DNA of 60,653 nucleotides from Bradyrhizobium sp. 139 (GCF_023074175.1 NZ_JADPKS010000130.1:1-60653); one strand, 5' to 3'; numbered from the stretch's first letter, positions 46,011 to 55,011 are shown. The notes: generated by a model not told the origin, from the sequence alone. Program-made: numbers and translations.

Positions 46011-46135
46011 CATCAGGCCTCGAACATGGCCCAGAAGAACGCGCCGAGCGCGACCCATCAAACGAAATTTCCCTTAAATGGGCGCAACGACCTAAAAACA
46101 ACCGGTCGGTATCTTCGGCCGAGGTAGGATTTGAG

Positions 46136-46165
46136 AAGCCCCGCCCGGCGGACCGGACGGGGCTT
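46136..46165 (-). terminator. GC-rich hairpin downstream of the first DUF736 gene
   Basis: AAGCCCCGcCCGG and CCGGaCGGGGCTT pair around CGGA with one mismatch, 11 bases beyond the DUF736 stop. A sister structure follows the second DUF736 copy at 60318, so it duplicated together with the gene. Confidence 0.55.
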
Positions 46166-46175
46166 GGCGGAGCGT

Positions 46176-46496
46176 CTACTCACCGTTCTTGCGGGGCCGC
46201 GACCAGAGCAGCGTGTAGCCCTCGCCGCCTTCGTCGTCGAACAGGTTCGCGTAGATCGGTGCGTTGAACGAGGGATCATCGAGCTTGAGCGAGAGGTAAT
46301 CGCGGCCCTCTTCGGAGCGCTTCGACCAGGCTGCCCCGATCTCCGCCCGGCCCACGTAGATGCGGTGGCTGGGAGCGTTGTCGTTGGATCGGTTGGTCTC
46401 GGCGACGATACGGACGCCCTTGGCTTGCAGGCTCAGGGTGACGATCTCGCCCTGGAAATCGTTGCCGACCTTCTTGAAAGAACCGATGTTAGCCAT
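46176..46496 (-). CDS. DUF736 domain-containing protein, copy 1
   Basis: 106 residues from ATG 46496 with AGGAGAAG upstream. MANIGSFKKVGNDFQGEIVT, then RSNDNAPSHRIYVGRAEIGA and RDYLSLKLDDPSFNAPIYAN are diagnostic of DUF736, a small beta-rich family carried by many rhizobial plasmids and integrative elements. Function unknown. A nearly identical copy is at 60356. Confidence 0.92.
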   Translation of the reverse strand: MANIGSFKKVGNDFQGEIVTLSLQAKGVRIVAETNRSNDNAPSHRIYVGRAEIGAAWSKRSEEGRDYLSLKLDDPSFNAPIYANLFDDEGGEGYTLLWSRPRKNGE

Positions 46497-46966
46497 GTCA
46501 CTTCTCCTGTTGTGTTTCGAGCCCGCGACCACCGCGGCCTCGATGGCGATCTAGAGGCCGAGGACGATCGGCGACGCACCCGCTTGCGGGCCGGAGCGCA
46601 GCGGAGGACCCGTTGTTGCGACTTTCTTGCCTCGCGAGGAATGGGCGTAAGCCCAGGGGAAGAAAGTCGCATTAACGGCGTTGCGGCTCAGGCGATCGAG
46701 GCGAAGCCGGTCTTCGGCCAGATCAAGCCATCAAAGAGGCGCGTGCGTCCGCGTGCTGAACCGCAATCTTAAGGAGAAGACTTGGCGAATCTCGGTTGAG
46801 CTGCACAAGAGGTTGGTACGGTTCGGCGCAGAAAGAGAAACAATCTGCCGCAAAAGGGCGGTATCGTCCCGGAAGGAAGGATCGAGCGCGACGCGCCGCT
46901 CCACCGCAGCAATGTGGACCAGGCGGAGATTGGGGCTTGGTCAAAAGGCTACGAGGAAAAGCGGGG
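46497..46966. other. Non-coding region upstream of DUF736
   Basis: 470 bases without a supportable gene. It contains the DUF736 promoter region and a folded element at 46610-46678. A frame across 46681-46766 (AAQAIEAKPVFGQIKPSKRR) may be the 3' scrap of a lost gene but cannot be identified. Confidence 0.5.
46610..46678 (+). ncRNA. Candidate structured RNA or cruciform element
   Basis: CCGTT (46610) pairs with AACGG (46674). After a 3x3 internal loop, GCGACTTTCTT (46618-46628) pairs perfectly with AAGAAAGTCGC (46660-46670). Inside are the palindrome CCTCGCGAGG (46630-46639) and a hairpin TGGGC-GTAA-GCCCA (46642-46655) whose GUAA loop is a GNRA tetraloop on the plus strand. This is a three-way-junction layout with no coding frame. 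It could also act as DNA, for example a replication or binding site. No known RNA family was recognised. Confidence 0.4.
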
Positions 46967-47463
46967 TTAGGCGCGCAGCCGCGTGATGGTCTGAGGCAGT
47001 GATGCCAAAAGCAGCACTGCGCAAACGCACAGCAGCACAATGTCTTTGAATAAGAACTCGCCGGCCAAATTCCACGCCATGGGGTCCGTTGAAATGCTCC
47101 ATTTGACGACTCCGGGAGTCGTGAAGAAGAACGACCAGGTCACCATGAAAGTGACGACCCCCATGAGCGATCCCAATGCCGACAGTACCGGAATGAATGC
47201 GCCAGCAGCCAGCAACAGTGCGATGACAAATTCGGTTACGCCAAGGACATAAGCTTCCCCCTAAAGCCGAAGAGCGATAACCAGGAAACTAGCGGACTGT
47301 TACTTATGAACTGCTCGATGCCCTGAGCCGACTGCAGGGTAAACTTCTGCATGCCGAAGGACACGAAAATCACCACCATGACCCAGCGCAGGACGGCCAA
47401 AAGTCGATAGGACCCCGCTCCAGCTTCTGCAATGTTGAAGGTGGTTCTCGTCAGCTCTCGCAT
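46967..47463 (-). pseudogene. DUF417 (YkgB-like) membrane protein, frameshifted
   Basis: From 47463: SYRLLAVLRWVMVVIFVSFG, then EQFISNSPLVSWLSLFGFRG, where the frame ends at 47236. The next frame resumes at about 47255 with YVLGVTEFVIALLLAAGAFI and continues TFMVTWSFFFTTPGVVKWSI to 46967. One G missing from the GGGGG run (minus strand, about 47256) explains it. The restored product of about 165 residues with four helices is normal for DUF417. It may be an assembly error in a homopolymer. Confidence 0.82.
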
Positions 47464-47716
47464 CTCGCCGCTCCCATATTATGGATGCTGGCTGTACGTG
47501 CGCGTAGGCCCACATGTTACGAACGCTGCAGAAACTTCAGTTCACGATACCGTGCGATCTTTCGATCACGCATTGCCGAAGCGCAACGTGCAGGTCGGCA
47601 GTCGACAATCAAGTGACGGGTTCCGAAAAGACGAGCCTAATGGGATAGGAGGAAAGTGGTAGAGCCACGGAAAACAACGAACGTCACGTCAGATTTTGCC
47701 CAGCAGGCATTTTGAC

Positions 47717-49702
47717 TTACTCAGGTATTTCAAGCAGCCTTGCGGCCTTCTTGTAAATATCCGTAAGATCGTCGAGCATGTGAAGCACCTCTTTGAATTG
47801 CCTAAAGCTATAATCCGGCCGTAAGTCGCTGATGCGTCGACGCTCTGCGCGAGCTTCGTCTAGGCGTCCGGCTGCCGCAAGCGTCAGCGCCGACACGGCA
47901 TGCGCATGAACATGATCGCCGGCACTTTGCCCGACAAATTTGGCACATCGAGCCGCCTCTTCAACTTTGCCCAGACGAAGCAATGCGAACGTCCGCACCC
48001 TATGTGTCCCAAACATCATCGGATCGAATGGGCTGAGACGAGCTGCGATGTCGGCGGCGTCTATCGCGTTCCTGGGATCACCCGTCTGAGCTTGCACGAA
48101 CGCAAGGGAATAGTGGGCAAAAGCATAGTTGGGACTCAATCGAACGGATTGATTAAGGTCCCGGATGGCGTCATCGTGGGCGTACGCGAGCCATTGCGCT
48201 CGACCGAGTGCGCAATGTGCGGCCGGGTCGCTGGGATCCGCCAAAACTGCTTCTCCCCCCGCTTCGAATGCTAAAGCGATCTCGCGTTCGGATTCACGCA
48301 CGTTCAAATGAAATGCATTGTGAAAATGCGTGAAGGACAATCCAGCGTAGCTTCTCGAGAAAGTCGGATCGATAGCGATCGCCTTTTTGAAGAAGGACTG
48401 GGCTTCGCGATTGCTGTCGCTTGTAAAGCGAGACATGCTGGCAAGACCCCGATGATACGCTTGCCACGCATCGAGAGAGGCCGGTGGGACAAGCAGCGCG
48501 CGGTTTCGCTCAATAACATGAATCTCGGCATCGAGACCCGCGATGATGCGCGCGGCCAACAAGGGAGGTGCCGCAAACGACTCCTCAGCATTGCACCTGA
48601 ACTCATCGACCCAAAAGATACGATCAGTCTTGGGGTCGATTAGCTCCACTGAAACAACATAACCTTTTCCGTCGCGTCGCAAATGGCCGGATGACACATA
48701 TTGAGCATTCACCAGAGCGGCAGCCGTTCCGGGCGTCAAGCTCCGGAGCGACAAAGCCGTTCCTTGAGCAATAACGCTAAAACTTCGCAATTTCGAAAAG
48801 CCAAAGATGATGTCGCTAGTGATGCTATTGGCATCCGCTTTGCATTCCGGGGCTGCTGTGAAAGGGAGCAAAAGCAGCGCAGGCCCCCGCGCGTTCGTTG
48901 CCGGTGAGTTTGAAATAGCATCTAAGCGAGGGGTGTCGACTAAGCTCACGACGTCCGGCTTCGACATAACTCGTCGTGCTGCCGCGAAAGCTTCCTTGAG
49001 TGATCCCGAGTCGATGCCTTCGATCCGAAAGCGTGTTACGGATGCGTTGATTTGGCGCTGGGCCTCCTCATACAGGCCACGGCGGAGAAGCGAGCGAACA
49101 AGTTCGAGGTGAACCGCTTCGTCGAACGGGGCCACTTCCATGCATTCTCGCAGGAATTCGATACGATCGTCGCTCTCCGGCGGTAGGACCGAACTGAGCC
49201 GTTCGAGAAGCTGTTGGCGCATCTGACTGAAGCGGTGCCGCTGGCCGGCGAGCCAGTTTTCGAACGATGGAGCTCCGTCGACAGACAGGCCCTCGAGAAA
49301 GTCCCCCCTGAACAACTCCAACAGCGACCGAAGCTCGCCCGGTGAAGAGTCGGTCAGCGTCTTTTGCGCACGTCGCGCGACCAACTGGGCGTCCACGTCC
49401 AGCGAACCGCTATCGATCCAGACCTCATATCGGTCGGCGACAATCCGGTTCGCCGTTGGCCGGTCAAGGAGCGCGCGGAGCTTGGAAAGGCACCAGCGCA
49501 ACTCGCTTCGGGGGTCGTCCGCGACGTCCCAAAGCAAATCGCATAACTTTTCGCGGGAGACAGGCCGAGGCGCCATCGCCAGGTAACCGAGGAGGGCCCG
49601 CACTTTGCGGGAAGGCGGCTGGTTCAAAGGGACACCATTCTGGATGACCTGCAGTGGCCCCAGCAACAGCACCCGATCCGCCGACAGACTTGCCATTTCC
49701 AC
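47717..49702 (-). CDS. SARP/BTAD-type transcriptional regulator with TPR region
   Basis: 661 residues. An N-terminal winged helix (VLLLGPLQVIQNGVPLNQPP, RKVRALLGYLAMAPRPVSRE) is followed by a bacterial transcriptional activator domain (LLELFRGDFLEGLSVDGAPS). A central TolB-like segment (ALLLLPFTAAPECKADANSI, FWVDEFRCNAEESF) and C-terminal TPR-like helices (AHYSLAFVQAQTGDPRNAID) complete it. It is divergent from the haloalkane dehalogenase gene and is the likely regulator of that cargo cluster. The inducer is unknown. Confidence 0.85.
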   Translation of the reverse strand: MEMASLSADRVLLLGPLQVIQNGVPLNQPPSRKVRALLGYLAMAPRPVSREKLCDLLWDVADDPRSELRWCLSKLRALLDRPTANRIVADRYEVWIDSGSLDVDAQLVARRAQKTLTDSSPGELRSLLELFRGDFLEGLSVDGAPSFENWLAGQRHRFSQMRQQLLERLSSVLPPESDDRIEFLRECMEVAPFDEAVHLELVRSLLRRGLYEEAQRQINASVTRFRIEGIDSGSLKEAFAAARRVMSKPDVVSLVDTPRLDAISNSPATNARGPALLLLPFTAAPECKADANSITSDIIFGFSKLRSFSVIAQGTALSLRSLTPGTAAALVNAQYVSSGHLRRDGKGYVVSVELIDPKTDRIFWVDEFRCNAEESFAAPPLLAARIIAGLDAEIHVIERNRALLVPPASLDAWQAYHRGLASMSRFTSDSNREAQSFFKKAIAIDPTFSRSYAGLSFTHFHNAFHLNVRESEREIALAFEAGGEAVLADPSDPAAHCALGRAQWLAYAHDDAIRDLNQSVRLSPNYAFAHYSLAFVQAQTGDPRNAIDAADIAARLSPFDPMMFGTHRVRTFALLRLGKVEEAARCAKFVGQSAGDHVHAHAVSALTLAAAGRLDEARAERRRISDLRPDYSFRQFKEVLHMLDDLTDIYKKAARLLEIPE

Positions 49703-49876
49703 GATTACTCCAACGCTCGCTCCAACGATGGCCGTGTACGGCAGGGAGCATCGGACGTTTTTTTGGCTGGCGGCAAGCTAACACAGCCCTGCCATGGCAG
49801 GAAGATGAACGTTCCGCATGTTTTTCACTTCGCACGGCGGGCAGCAGCAGCCCGGAACTCATCCGGAGAAGCAGTC

Positions 49877-50764
49877 ATGATATCCGCAGGGTTCCCTTAC
49901 GAAAAAAAGCGCCGGAGTATCCTGGGCCATGAGATGGCGTACGTTGAAGTTGGGAATGGCGATCCGATCGTGTTCCTGCACGGCAATCCCACGTCATCCT
50001 ATCTTTGGCGGAATGTGATACCCTATCTCGAGCCGCTGGGACGTTGCATCGTCCCCGATTTGATCGGGATGGGCGATTCCGAAAAGTTGCCTTCCAGTGG
50101 GCGTGATTCCTATCGCTTCGTCGAGCACCGCCGTCACCTCGAAGCTCTGCTCGAGGCGCTGAACGTGCGCCAGCGCGTGCTTCTTATCATCCATGACTGG
50201 GGGTCGGCCCTCGGCTTCGACTGGGCGAATAACCACCGCGATGCCGTGAAGGGTATCGCGTATATGGAGGCCATATTAGGAAGGCAGTATTGGGACCACT
50301 GGGACAAATTTGGAATGCGCTCGGTCTTGCAAGCGTTGCGCTCCGAGGCTGGCGAGCAGATGGTCCTGCAAGACAACTTCTTCGTCGAGAAGATCTTGCC
50401 GGGGGCTATACTGCGCAAACTCTCGGAAGAGGAGATGGCAGAATACCGACGGCCATTTGCCCGACCTGGCGAGGGTCGACGGCCGACGCTGACCTTCCCC
50501 CGAGAGATCCCTATCGAAGGCGATCCTGCCGACGTAACTGCAATAGTGGACGCTTATGCTGACTGGCTGAAATCAAGCAGCGTACCGAAGCTATTTATCA
50601 AGGCCGAGCCCGGTGGAATCTTGGCAAGTCCCAAGGTTCTTGAACTGGCTCAAAGCTTGCCCAGGCAGACCGAAGTGACGGTCAAGGGAATCCACTTCGT
50701 CCAGGAGGACTCGCCCGACGAGATCGGCAGCGCCATCGCAACCTGGATGAAGACGCTTGGTTGA
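49877..50764 (+). CDS. Haloalkane dehalogenase (LinB/DhaA-like, HLD-II)
   Basis: 295 residues from ATG 49877. FLHGNPTSSYLWRNVIPYLE gives halide-binding Asn37, and LLIIHDWGSALGFDWANNH gives nucleophile Asp107 and halide-binding Trp108. YMEAI gives the acid Glu131, and GIHFVQEDSPDEIG the base His273. This is the Asp-Glu-His triad and Asn/Trp pair of subfamily II, and the whole sequence resembles LinB. It should hydrolyse haloalkanes to alcohols and halide in the cytoplasm. Divergent from the BTAD regulator. One of the clearest functional calls in the window. Confidence 0.92.
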   Translation: MISAGFPYEKKRRSILGHEMAYVEVGNGDPIVFLHGNPTSSYLWRNVIPYLEPLGRCIVPDLIGMGDSEKLPSSGRDSYRFVEHRRHLEALLEALNVRQRVLLIIHDWGSALGFDWANNHRDAVKGIAYMEAILGRQYWDHWDKFGMRSVLQALRSEAGEQMVLQDNFFVEKILPGAILRKLSEEEMAEYRRPFARPGEGRRPTLTFPREIPIEGDPADVTAIVDAYADWLKSSSVPKLFIKAEPGGILASPKVLELAQSLPRQTEVTVKGIHFVQEDSPDEIGSAIATWMKTLG

Positions 50765-50773
50765 CACGAATCG

Positions 50774-51430
50774 ATGGCCACTTTCCGGCGAGCGATTAGC
50801 GGTGACGCGATGGTGAATGAACCGGCAGTGACGCCCGAGAGGATGAACGCCTTCTCCGATGGCGTGTTCGCCGTGATCATCACGATCCTCGTTCTGGAAC
50901 TCCACCCTCCAAGGGAGGCGAGCTTTGCAGCGTTATTGGAATTATGGCCGACGGCCATCAGCTACACAATCAGCTACATCTTCATCGCAATCGTTTGGGT
51001 AAATCATCATCACCTTTTGCGGTTTCCTGATGTGGCATCTCAACGCCTAATTTGGTCAAATTTCGCGCATCTGTTCGCTGTCTCGTTGATCCCTTTCGCC
51101 ACCGCCTGGATCGCGAGCACCCGATTGGGCGCCGTGCCGGTCGCCTTCTACGCAGGCGACTTTTTCCTAGTGAATGTGACTTATCTATTGCTGTGCTTGG
51201 AGGCCGTGGATAGGTCCGCCCCCCACAAGGTTGAGCCGAGAGCCCGATCGATGATGCGTATCCGCTCGTTTGCGACGCTGGCGGTGTTCGCCGCCGCGGG
51301 AATTGTAGCGCTCCGCTATCCGATCGCAGGCATGGCGCTGATCTGCCTTTGTCTATTCGTTTACCTGAGTCCAGCGCGGATAATAGGAGGGTCTGATGAG
51401 TCCGGTCAGATACAAGACAGTCGAAGTTAG
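50774..51430 (+). CDS. TMEM175-family potassium channel-like protein
   Basis: 218 residues (an alternative ATG is at 50810). ERMNAFSDGVFAVIITILVL has the FSDG..AI/V..T signature of the family's first helix, followed by about five further helices. Bacterial members conduct K+ leak current. It starts 10 bases after the dehalogenase stop and overlaps the next hydrolase gene by 35 bases, so it is co-transcribed. A link with halide or osmotic balance is speculative. Confidence 0.85.
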   Translation: MATFRRAISGDAMVNEPAVTPERMNAFSDGVFAVIITILVLELHPPREASFAALLELWPTAISYTISYIFIAIVWVNHHHLLRFPDVASQRLIWSNFAHLFAVSLIPFATAWIASTRLGAVPVAFYAGDFFLVNVTYLLLCLEAVDRSAPHKVEPRARSMMRIRSFATLAVFAAAGIVALRYPIAGMALICLCLFVYLSPARIIGGSDESGQIQDSRS

Positions 51431-52289
51431 CGGCATCAGTATCTTCTATCGCGAAGCGCGGAATGTCGGTGCGCCGAAGCTGCTGCTCTTGCACGGTTTT
51501 CCGACCGCAAGTCATATGTTCCGCGATCTGCTTCCTCTCCTTGCCGAAAGATTCGACGTGATCGCGCCGGACCTTCCCGGCTTCGGCCAATCCGAGATGC
51601 CGGAGCGAGAAAAGTTTCTTTACACGTTCGAGAACATAGCTCGGGTAATTGAGCGCTTTACGGAGATCGTCGAGTTCGATCGCTTCGCTCTCTACGTTTT
51701 CGATTACGGTGCGCCCACCGGCTTTCGAATGGCGGTCCGACGCCCAGAACGGATCACGGCGATCGTCTCGCAGAACGGGAATGCTTACGAAGAGGGCCTC
51801 AGTGATGGGTGGGCCCCGATCCGGGCGTACTGGGAGAACGCGTCGCAAGCGAACCGCGAAGTGCTTCGCGCATTTCTCACGCCCGAAACGACGGCTTGGC
51901 AGTACGCGCAGGGCGCGCCAGATCCTTCGATCGTGTCGCCGGACGGTCGGAATCTTGACAACTTCTACTTGGCACGTCCCGGAGCAGATGAAATTCAGCT
52001 CGACCTTCTCGGCGACTATAAAAGCAATATCGCGCTGTATCCCTCGTTCCAACGATATTTCCGGACATACACGCCACCATTCTTGGCGGTGTGGGGCAAG
52101 AACGATCCATTCTTCCTCCCGGCCGGCGCCGAAGCATTCAAGCGCGACATTCCGGAGGCAACGGTTCGGTTCTTCGACACCGGCCACTTCGCGCTGGAGA
52201 CGCACTGCGCTGAAATCGCGAAAGCCATCAACGAATTCTTGGGTGAACATGGGGGGCAACATAAGATGTCTCAGGGCCTCGAGCATTAG
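51396..52289 (+). CDS. Alpha/beta-fold hydrolase (epoxide hydrolase/dehalogenase-like)
   Basis: 297 residues. LLLHGFPTASHMFRDLLPLL has the HGFP oxyanion motif, and RFALYVFDYGAPTGFRMAVR gives an Asp nucleophile (DYGAP). FLAVWGKNDPFFLPAGA supplies a second acid and FDTGHFALETH the His. An Asp nucleophile rules out ordinary esterases and fits epoxide hydrolases or haloacetate/haloalkane dehalogenases. ATG 51396 has AGGAGGG upstream. Together with the LinB-like enzyme it suggests stepwise handling of halogenated or epoxidised substrates. Confidence 0.85.
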   Translation: MSPVRYKTVEVSGISIFYREARNVGAPKLLLLHGFPTASHMFRDLLPLLAERFDVIAPDLPGFGQSEMPEREKFLYTFENIARVIERFTEIVEFDRFALYVFDYGAPTGFRMAVRRPERITAIVSQNGNAYEEGLSDGWAPIRAYWENASQANREVLRAFLTPETTAWQYAQGAPDPSIVSPDGRNLDNFYLARPGADEIQLDLLGDYKSNIALYPSFQRYFRTYTPPFLAVWGKNDPFFLPAGAEAFKRDIPEATVRFFDTGHFALETHCAEIAKAINEFLGEHGGQHKMSQGLEH

Positions 52290-52298
52290 GAGAAACTC

Positions 52299-53162
52299 AT
52301 GGGATTGTCCTGGCAACAAGGTCCGCTGTCACCGGGCGCGGTCGGCCGATTCATCGTGCCCGAACCATTGCCGAAGCGATTGCTTTACATCGAGCGGCAG
52401 CGGCGGCGGATGCGGGTGCGTTTCGGCGGCGCCTGGGTCGCAGACAGCGAAAACGTCCTGCTCCTGTTCGAGCCGGCCCGTTATCCGGTCGCCTACTTCC
52501 CTGAGGCCGATATCGCGCCGGGCGTGCTCGAGCGCGTCGAGCAGGTCACTCAGCATGCCGATCTCGGAGCTACCTCCTGGTACAGCGTCTGCGCCGACGC
52601 GCAGCACGTTGCGGCGCGCGGAGCGTGGCAGCACACCGACCTGCCGGCCCACGCTAGCGATCTGCAGGGGCGCATCGCCTTCGCATGGCGGGGGATGGAT
52701 GCATTCTATGAGGAGGACGAGAGGATCGTCGGCCACGCCGCCGATCCCTACCACCGCATCGACATTCGCCAGGCTTCGCGCAATCTCGTGGTTCGCCACA
52801 GCGACCGCGTCGTCGCGGACACCAAGCGGCCGCTGGTGCTTTACGAGTCCGGCTTCGCGCCGCGCTGGTACGTTCCGCGCGAGGACATCGACGAAGCGGC
52901 GCTTGTGCCGGTCAAGCTGCAGACCTTCTGCCCCTACAAGGGGCTCTGCAGCTACTTCTCCATCGGCGACGCGCGGCAAGCGGCCTGGTCGTATCCCGAC
53001 CCCTATCTCGAGGTGCGCCGCATCGCCAACATGGTCTCATTCGAGCCCGACGTCGTCACGGTCCAGTTGGACGGCGTTCAGCTTCATCTCGAGCCCGGTC
53101 AGTCGGTGGTGCCGCACGGTCCCGACCGCAACCTCGATGTCGAAGAGTTTGCCCGCGCGTGA
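52299..53162 (+). CDS. DUF427 domain-containing protein, two-domain
   Basis: 287 residues containing two DUF427 repeats. The first ends around ARYPVAYFPEADIAP with CADAQHVAARGAW. The second contains RVVADTKRPLVLYESGFAPR and FCPYKGLCSYFSIGDARQAA. The family is of unknown function and often neighbours oxidoreductases. AGGAGAAAC precedes the ATG. The gene is 9 bases after the hydrolase and 64 bases before the MOSC-flavin-ferredoxin fusion. Confidence 0.85.
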   Translation: MGLSWQQGPLSPGAVGRFIVPEPLPKRLLYIERQRRRMRVRFGGAWVADSENVLLLFEPARYPVAYFPEADIAPGVLERVEQVTQHADLGATSWYSVCADAQHVAARGAWQHTDLPAHASDLQGRIAFAWRGMDAFYEEDERIVGHAADPYHRIDIRQASRNLVVRHSDRVVADTKRPLVLYESGFAPRWYVPREDIDEAALVPVKLQTFCPYKGLCSYFSIGDARQAAWSYPDPYLEVRRIANMVSFEPDVVTVQLDGVQLHLEPGQSVVPHGPDRNLDVEEFARA

Positions 53163-53226
53163 GAAACGCGCGCAACGCGTGGTCGCCGCGGGCCGCGAGG
53201 CTGAGCCATCTGAAGCGGAGCTGGAT

Positions 53227-54990
53227 ATGGCGCGACTGCTGTCGGTGAATGTCGGACTGCCGCGCGACATCGCGTGGAGGGGCCGCACGGTGCATACCGG
53301 GATCTGGAAGGATCCGGTGCAGGGCCGCTGCAAGGTCGGTCGGCTCAACCTTGCCGGTGACGGCCAGGGCGACCTCGCCGGTCATGGCGGGGAGATGCGC
53401 GCCGTGTTCGTCTACCAGATCGAATCCTATCGCCATTGGCAGGATCAGTTGCAGCGCACTGACTTCGTCCACGGCCAGTTCGGCGAGAACTTCACCATCG
53501 AAGGCCTGTCGGACGATGCCGTGTGCATCGGCGACCGCTACAGCATCGGCAGCGCGCTGTTCGAGGTCACGCAGCCACGGGTGACCTGTTATCGCGTGGG
53601 CATCCGGGTCGGCGAGCCGCGGATGCCGGCCCTGCTGACCTCGAGCGGACGGCCGGGCTTTTACTTCCGCGTCCTCGCCGAAGGCGAGGTCGGCGCCGGC
53701 GACGCGATCGTCAAGGTCGGCGGGGCGGACGAGCGCATGACCGTCGCCGAGATAAATGCCCTGCTCTATTCGTCCGAGCATCCGCGCGAGCGCCTTGAGA
53801 GCGCCTTGCGGATCGGAGCGCTTTCGCCGGGATGGCGCTGGTCGTTGGAGGCCTTGCTCAAGGGCCAGGCGACCGGCAACGCAAGCGGCAATGCGGGGCT
53901 TGCGCCTGCATCGGCCGCGCATCCGGTTGCGCCGGGATTTCACCCGCTAGCGATCACCGCGATCGAGCAGGAATCCGCCGATGTCCTCTCGCTGACGATG
54001 CGCGATCCGGACGGCCGGAAGCTGCCGTCGACCCTACCCGGCCAGTATGTCGTGCTGCGGCTGCGGCCGGCGGGCGATTGTCAGCCGCTGCTGCGCAGCT
54101 ACTCGCTATCTGGTCCGCCGTCGACCGAATACCATCGCATCAGCGTCAAGATCGAGCCGGATGGCGCCGCCGGCACCTATCTGCGCGACCATGTCCGAAC
54201 CGGCGATCTCGTCGAGGTCAGTTCGCCGCGCGGCAGCTTCATCCTGCAATTCGGCGAGCAGCCCGTGGTGCTGCTCAGCGCCGGGATCGGCGCGACGCCG
54301 GTGCTGGCGATGCTGTCGGCGCTGGCGGAGGCGCGCTCGCCGCGGCCGATCCTGTGGCTGCATGCCGCGCGTGACCGGCAGCATCATCCCTTCGCCGCCG
54401 AAGTCCGGCGCCTGATACGCGCGCTTCCCCGGGGCCGCCTCTATGTCTGCTACAGCCAACCCGGCGCGCAAGACAGACCGGGCGATGACTTTGACGCCGC
54501 CGGGCACCTGTCTCTATCAATGTTCGATGTGGTCGGGATGCCGCAAGATGCCGACTTCTATCTCTGCGGGCCCAATCGCTTCATGGCCGACATGAAGGCA
54601 GCGCTTGTCGCCTATGGCGTTGCGCCGGAGCGGCAGCATATCGAGATCTTCAACGGCGGCGAGCCGCTCAATCCCGGCATCGTCAGCGCAACAATCCGCG
54701 CGCCGCATCCGCCGGCGGACGATGCCGGCACTGGCCCACTGGTCTCGTTCGCGCGCAGCGGCGTCGCGGCGCGCTGGAACGCTTCGGGCTATCGCAACAT
54801 TCTGGAGCTGGCCGAGGCCTGCGACGTCCCCGTGCGGTGGTCGTGCCGGACCGGCGTCTGCCACAACTGCGAAAGCGGCCTGATCTCGGGGGCGGTTGCC
54901 TATGGACTACAACCGCTAGACATGCCGCCGGAAGGCAACGTGCTCATCTGCTGTTCGCAGCCGACAGGCGATGTCGTTATCGATCTTTGA
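53227..54990 (+). CDS. MOSC-flavin reductase-[2Fe-2S] ferredoxin fusion protein
   Basis: 587 residues in three parts. The first is a MOSC domain (about 1-170: HGGEMRAVFVYQIESYRHWQ, QFGENFTIEGLSDDAVCIGD, QPRVTCYRVGI) with its 3-alpha extension to about 220. The second is a ferredoxin-NADP-reductase-type FAD/NAD(P) module (about 235-460: RSYSLSGPPS, LLSAGIGATPVLAML, FYLCGPNRFM). The last is a plant-type ferredoxin (SCRTGVCHNCESG ... ICCSQP) with four cluster cysteines. It should pass NAD(P)H electrons to a molybdenum-sulfur or oxygenase partner. The G+C is noticeably higher than in its neighbours, suggesting separate acquisition. Confidence 0.88.
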   Translation: MARLLSVNVGLPRDIAWRGRTVHTGIWKDPVQGRCKVGRLNLAGDGQGDLAGHGGEMRAVFVYQIESYRHWQDQLQRTDFVHGQFGENFTIEGLSDDAVCIGDRYSIGSALFEVTQPRVTCYRVGIRVGEPRMPALLTSSGRPGFYFRVLAEGEVGAGDAIVKVGGADERMTVAEINALLYSSEHPRERLESALRIGALSPGWRWSLEALLKGQATGNASGNAGLAPASAAHPVAPGFHPLAITAIEQESADVLSLTMRDPDGRKLPSTLPGQYVVLRLRPAGDCQPLLRSYSLSGPPSTEYHRISVKIEPDGAAGTYLRDHVRTGDLVEVSSPRGSFILQFGEQPVVLLSAGIGATPVLAMLSALAEARSPRPILWLHAARDRQHHPFAAEVRRLIRALPRGRLYVCYSQPGAQDRPGDDFDAAGHLSLSMFDVVGMPQDADFYLCGPNRFMADMKAALVAYGVAPERQHIEIFNGGEPLNPGIVSATIRAPHPPADDAGTGPLVSFARSGVAARWNASGYRNILELAEACDVPVRWSCRTGVCHNCESGLISGAVAYGLQPLDMPPEGNVLICCSQPTGDVVIDL

Positions 54991-55011
54991 AATTAGACGG
55001 ACGGAAGCGCA

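Noticed and set aside
50982..52319. A 445-codon minus-strand frame
   Set aside because: Antisense to the TMEM175-like and alpha/beta hydrolase genes, which have clear motifs and ribosome sites.
51649..53226. Extension of the MOSC fusion frame by about 525 residues upstream
   Set aside because: The extension overlaps two well-supported genes in another phase and is Ser/Arg-rich; MOSC resemblance begins at ATG 53227.
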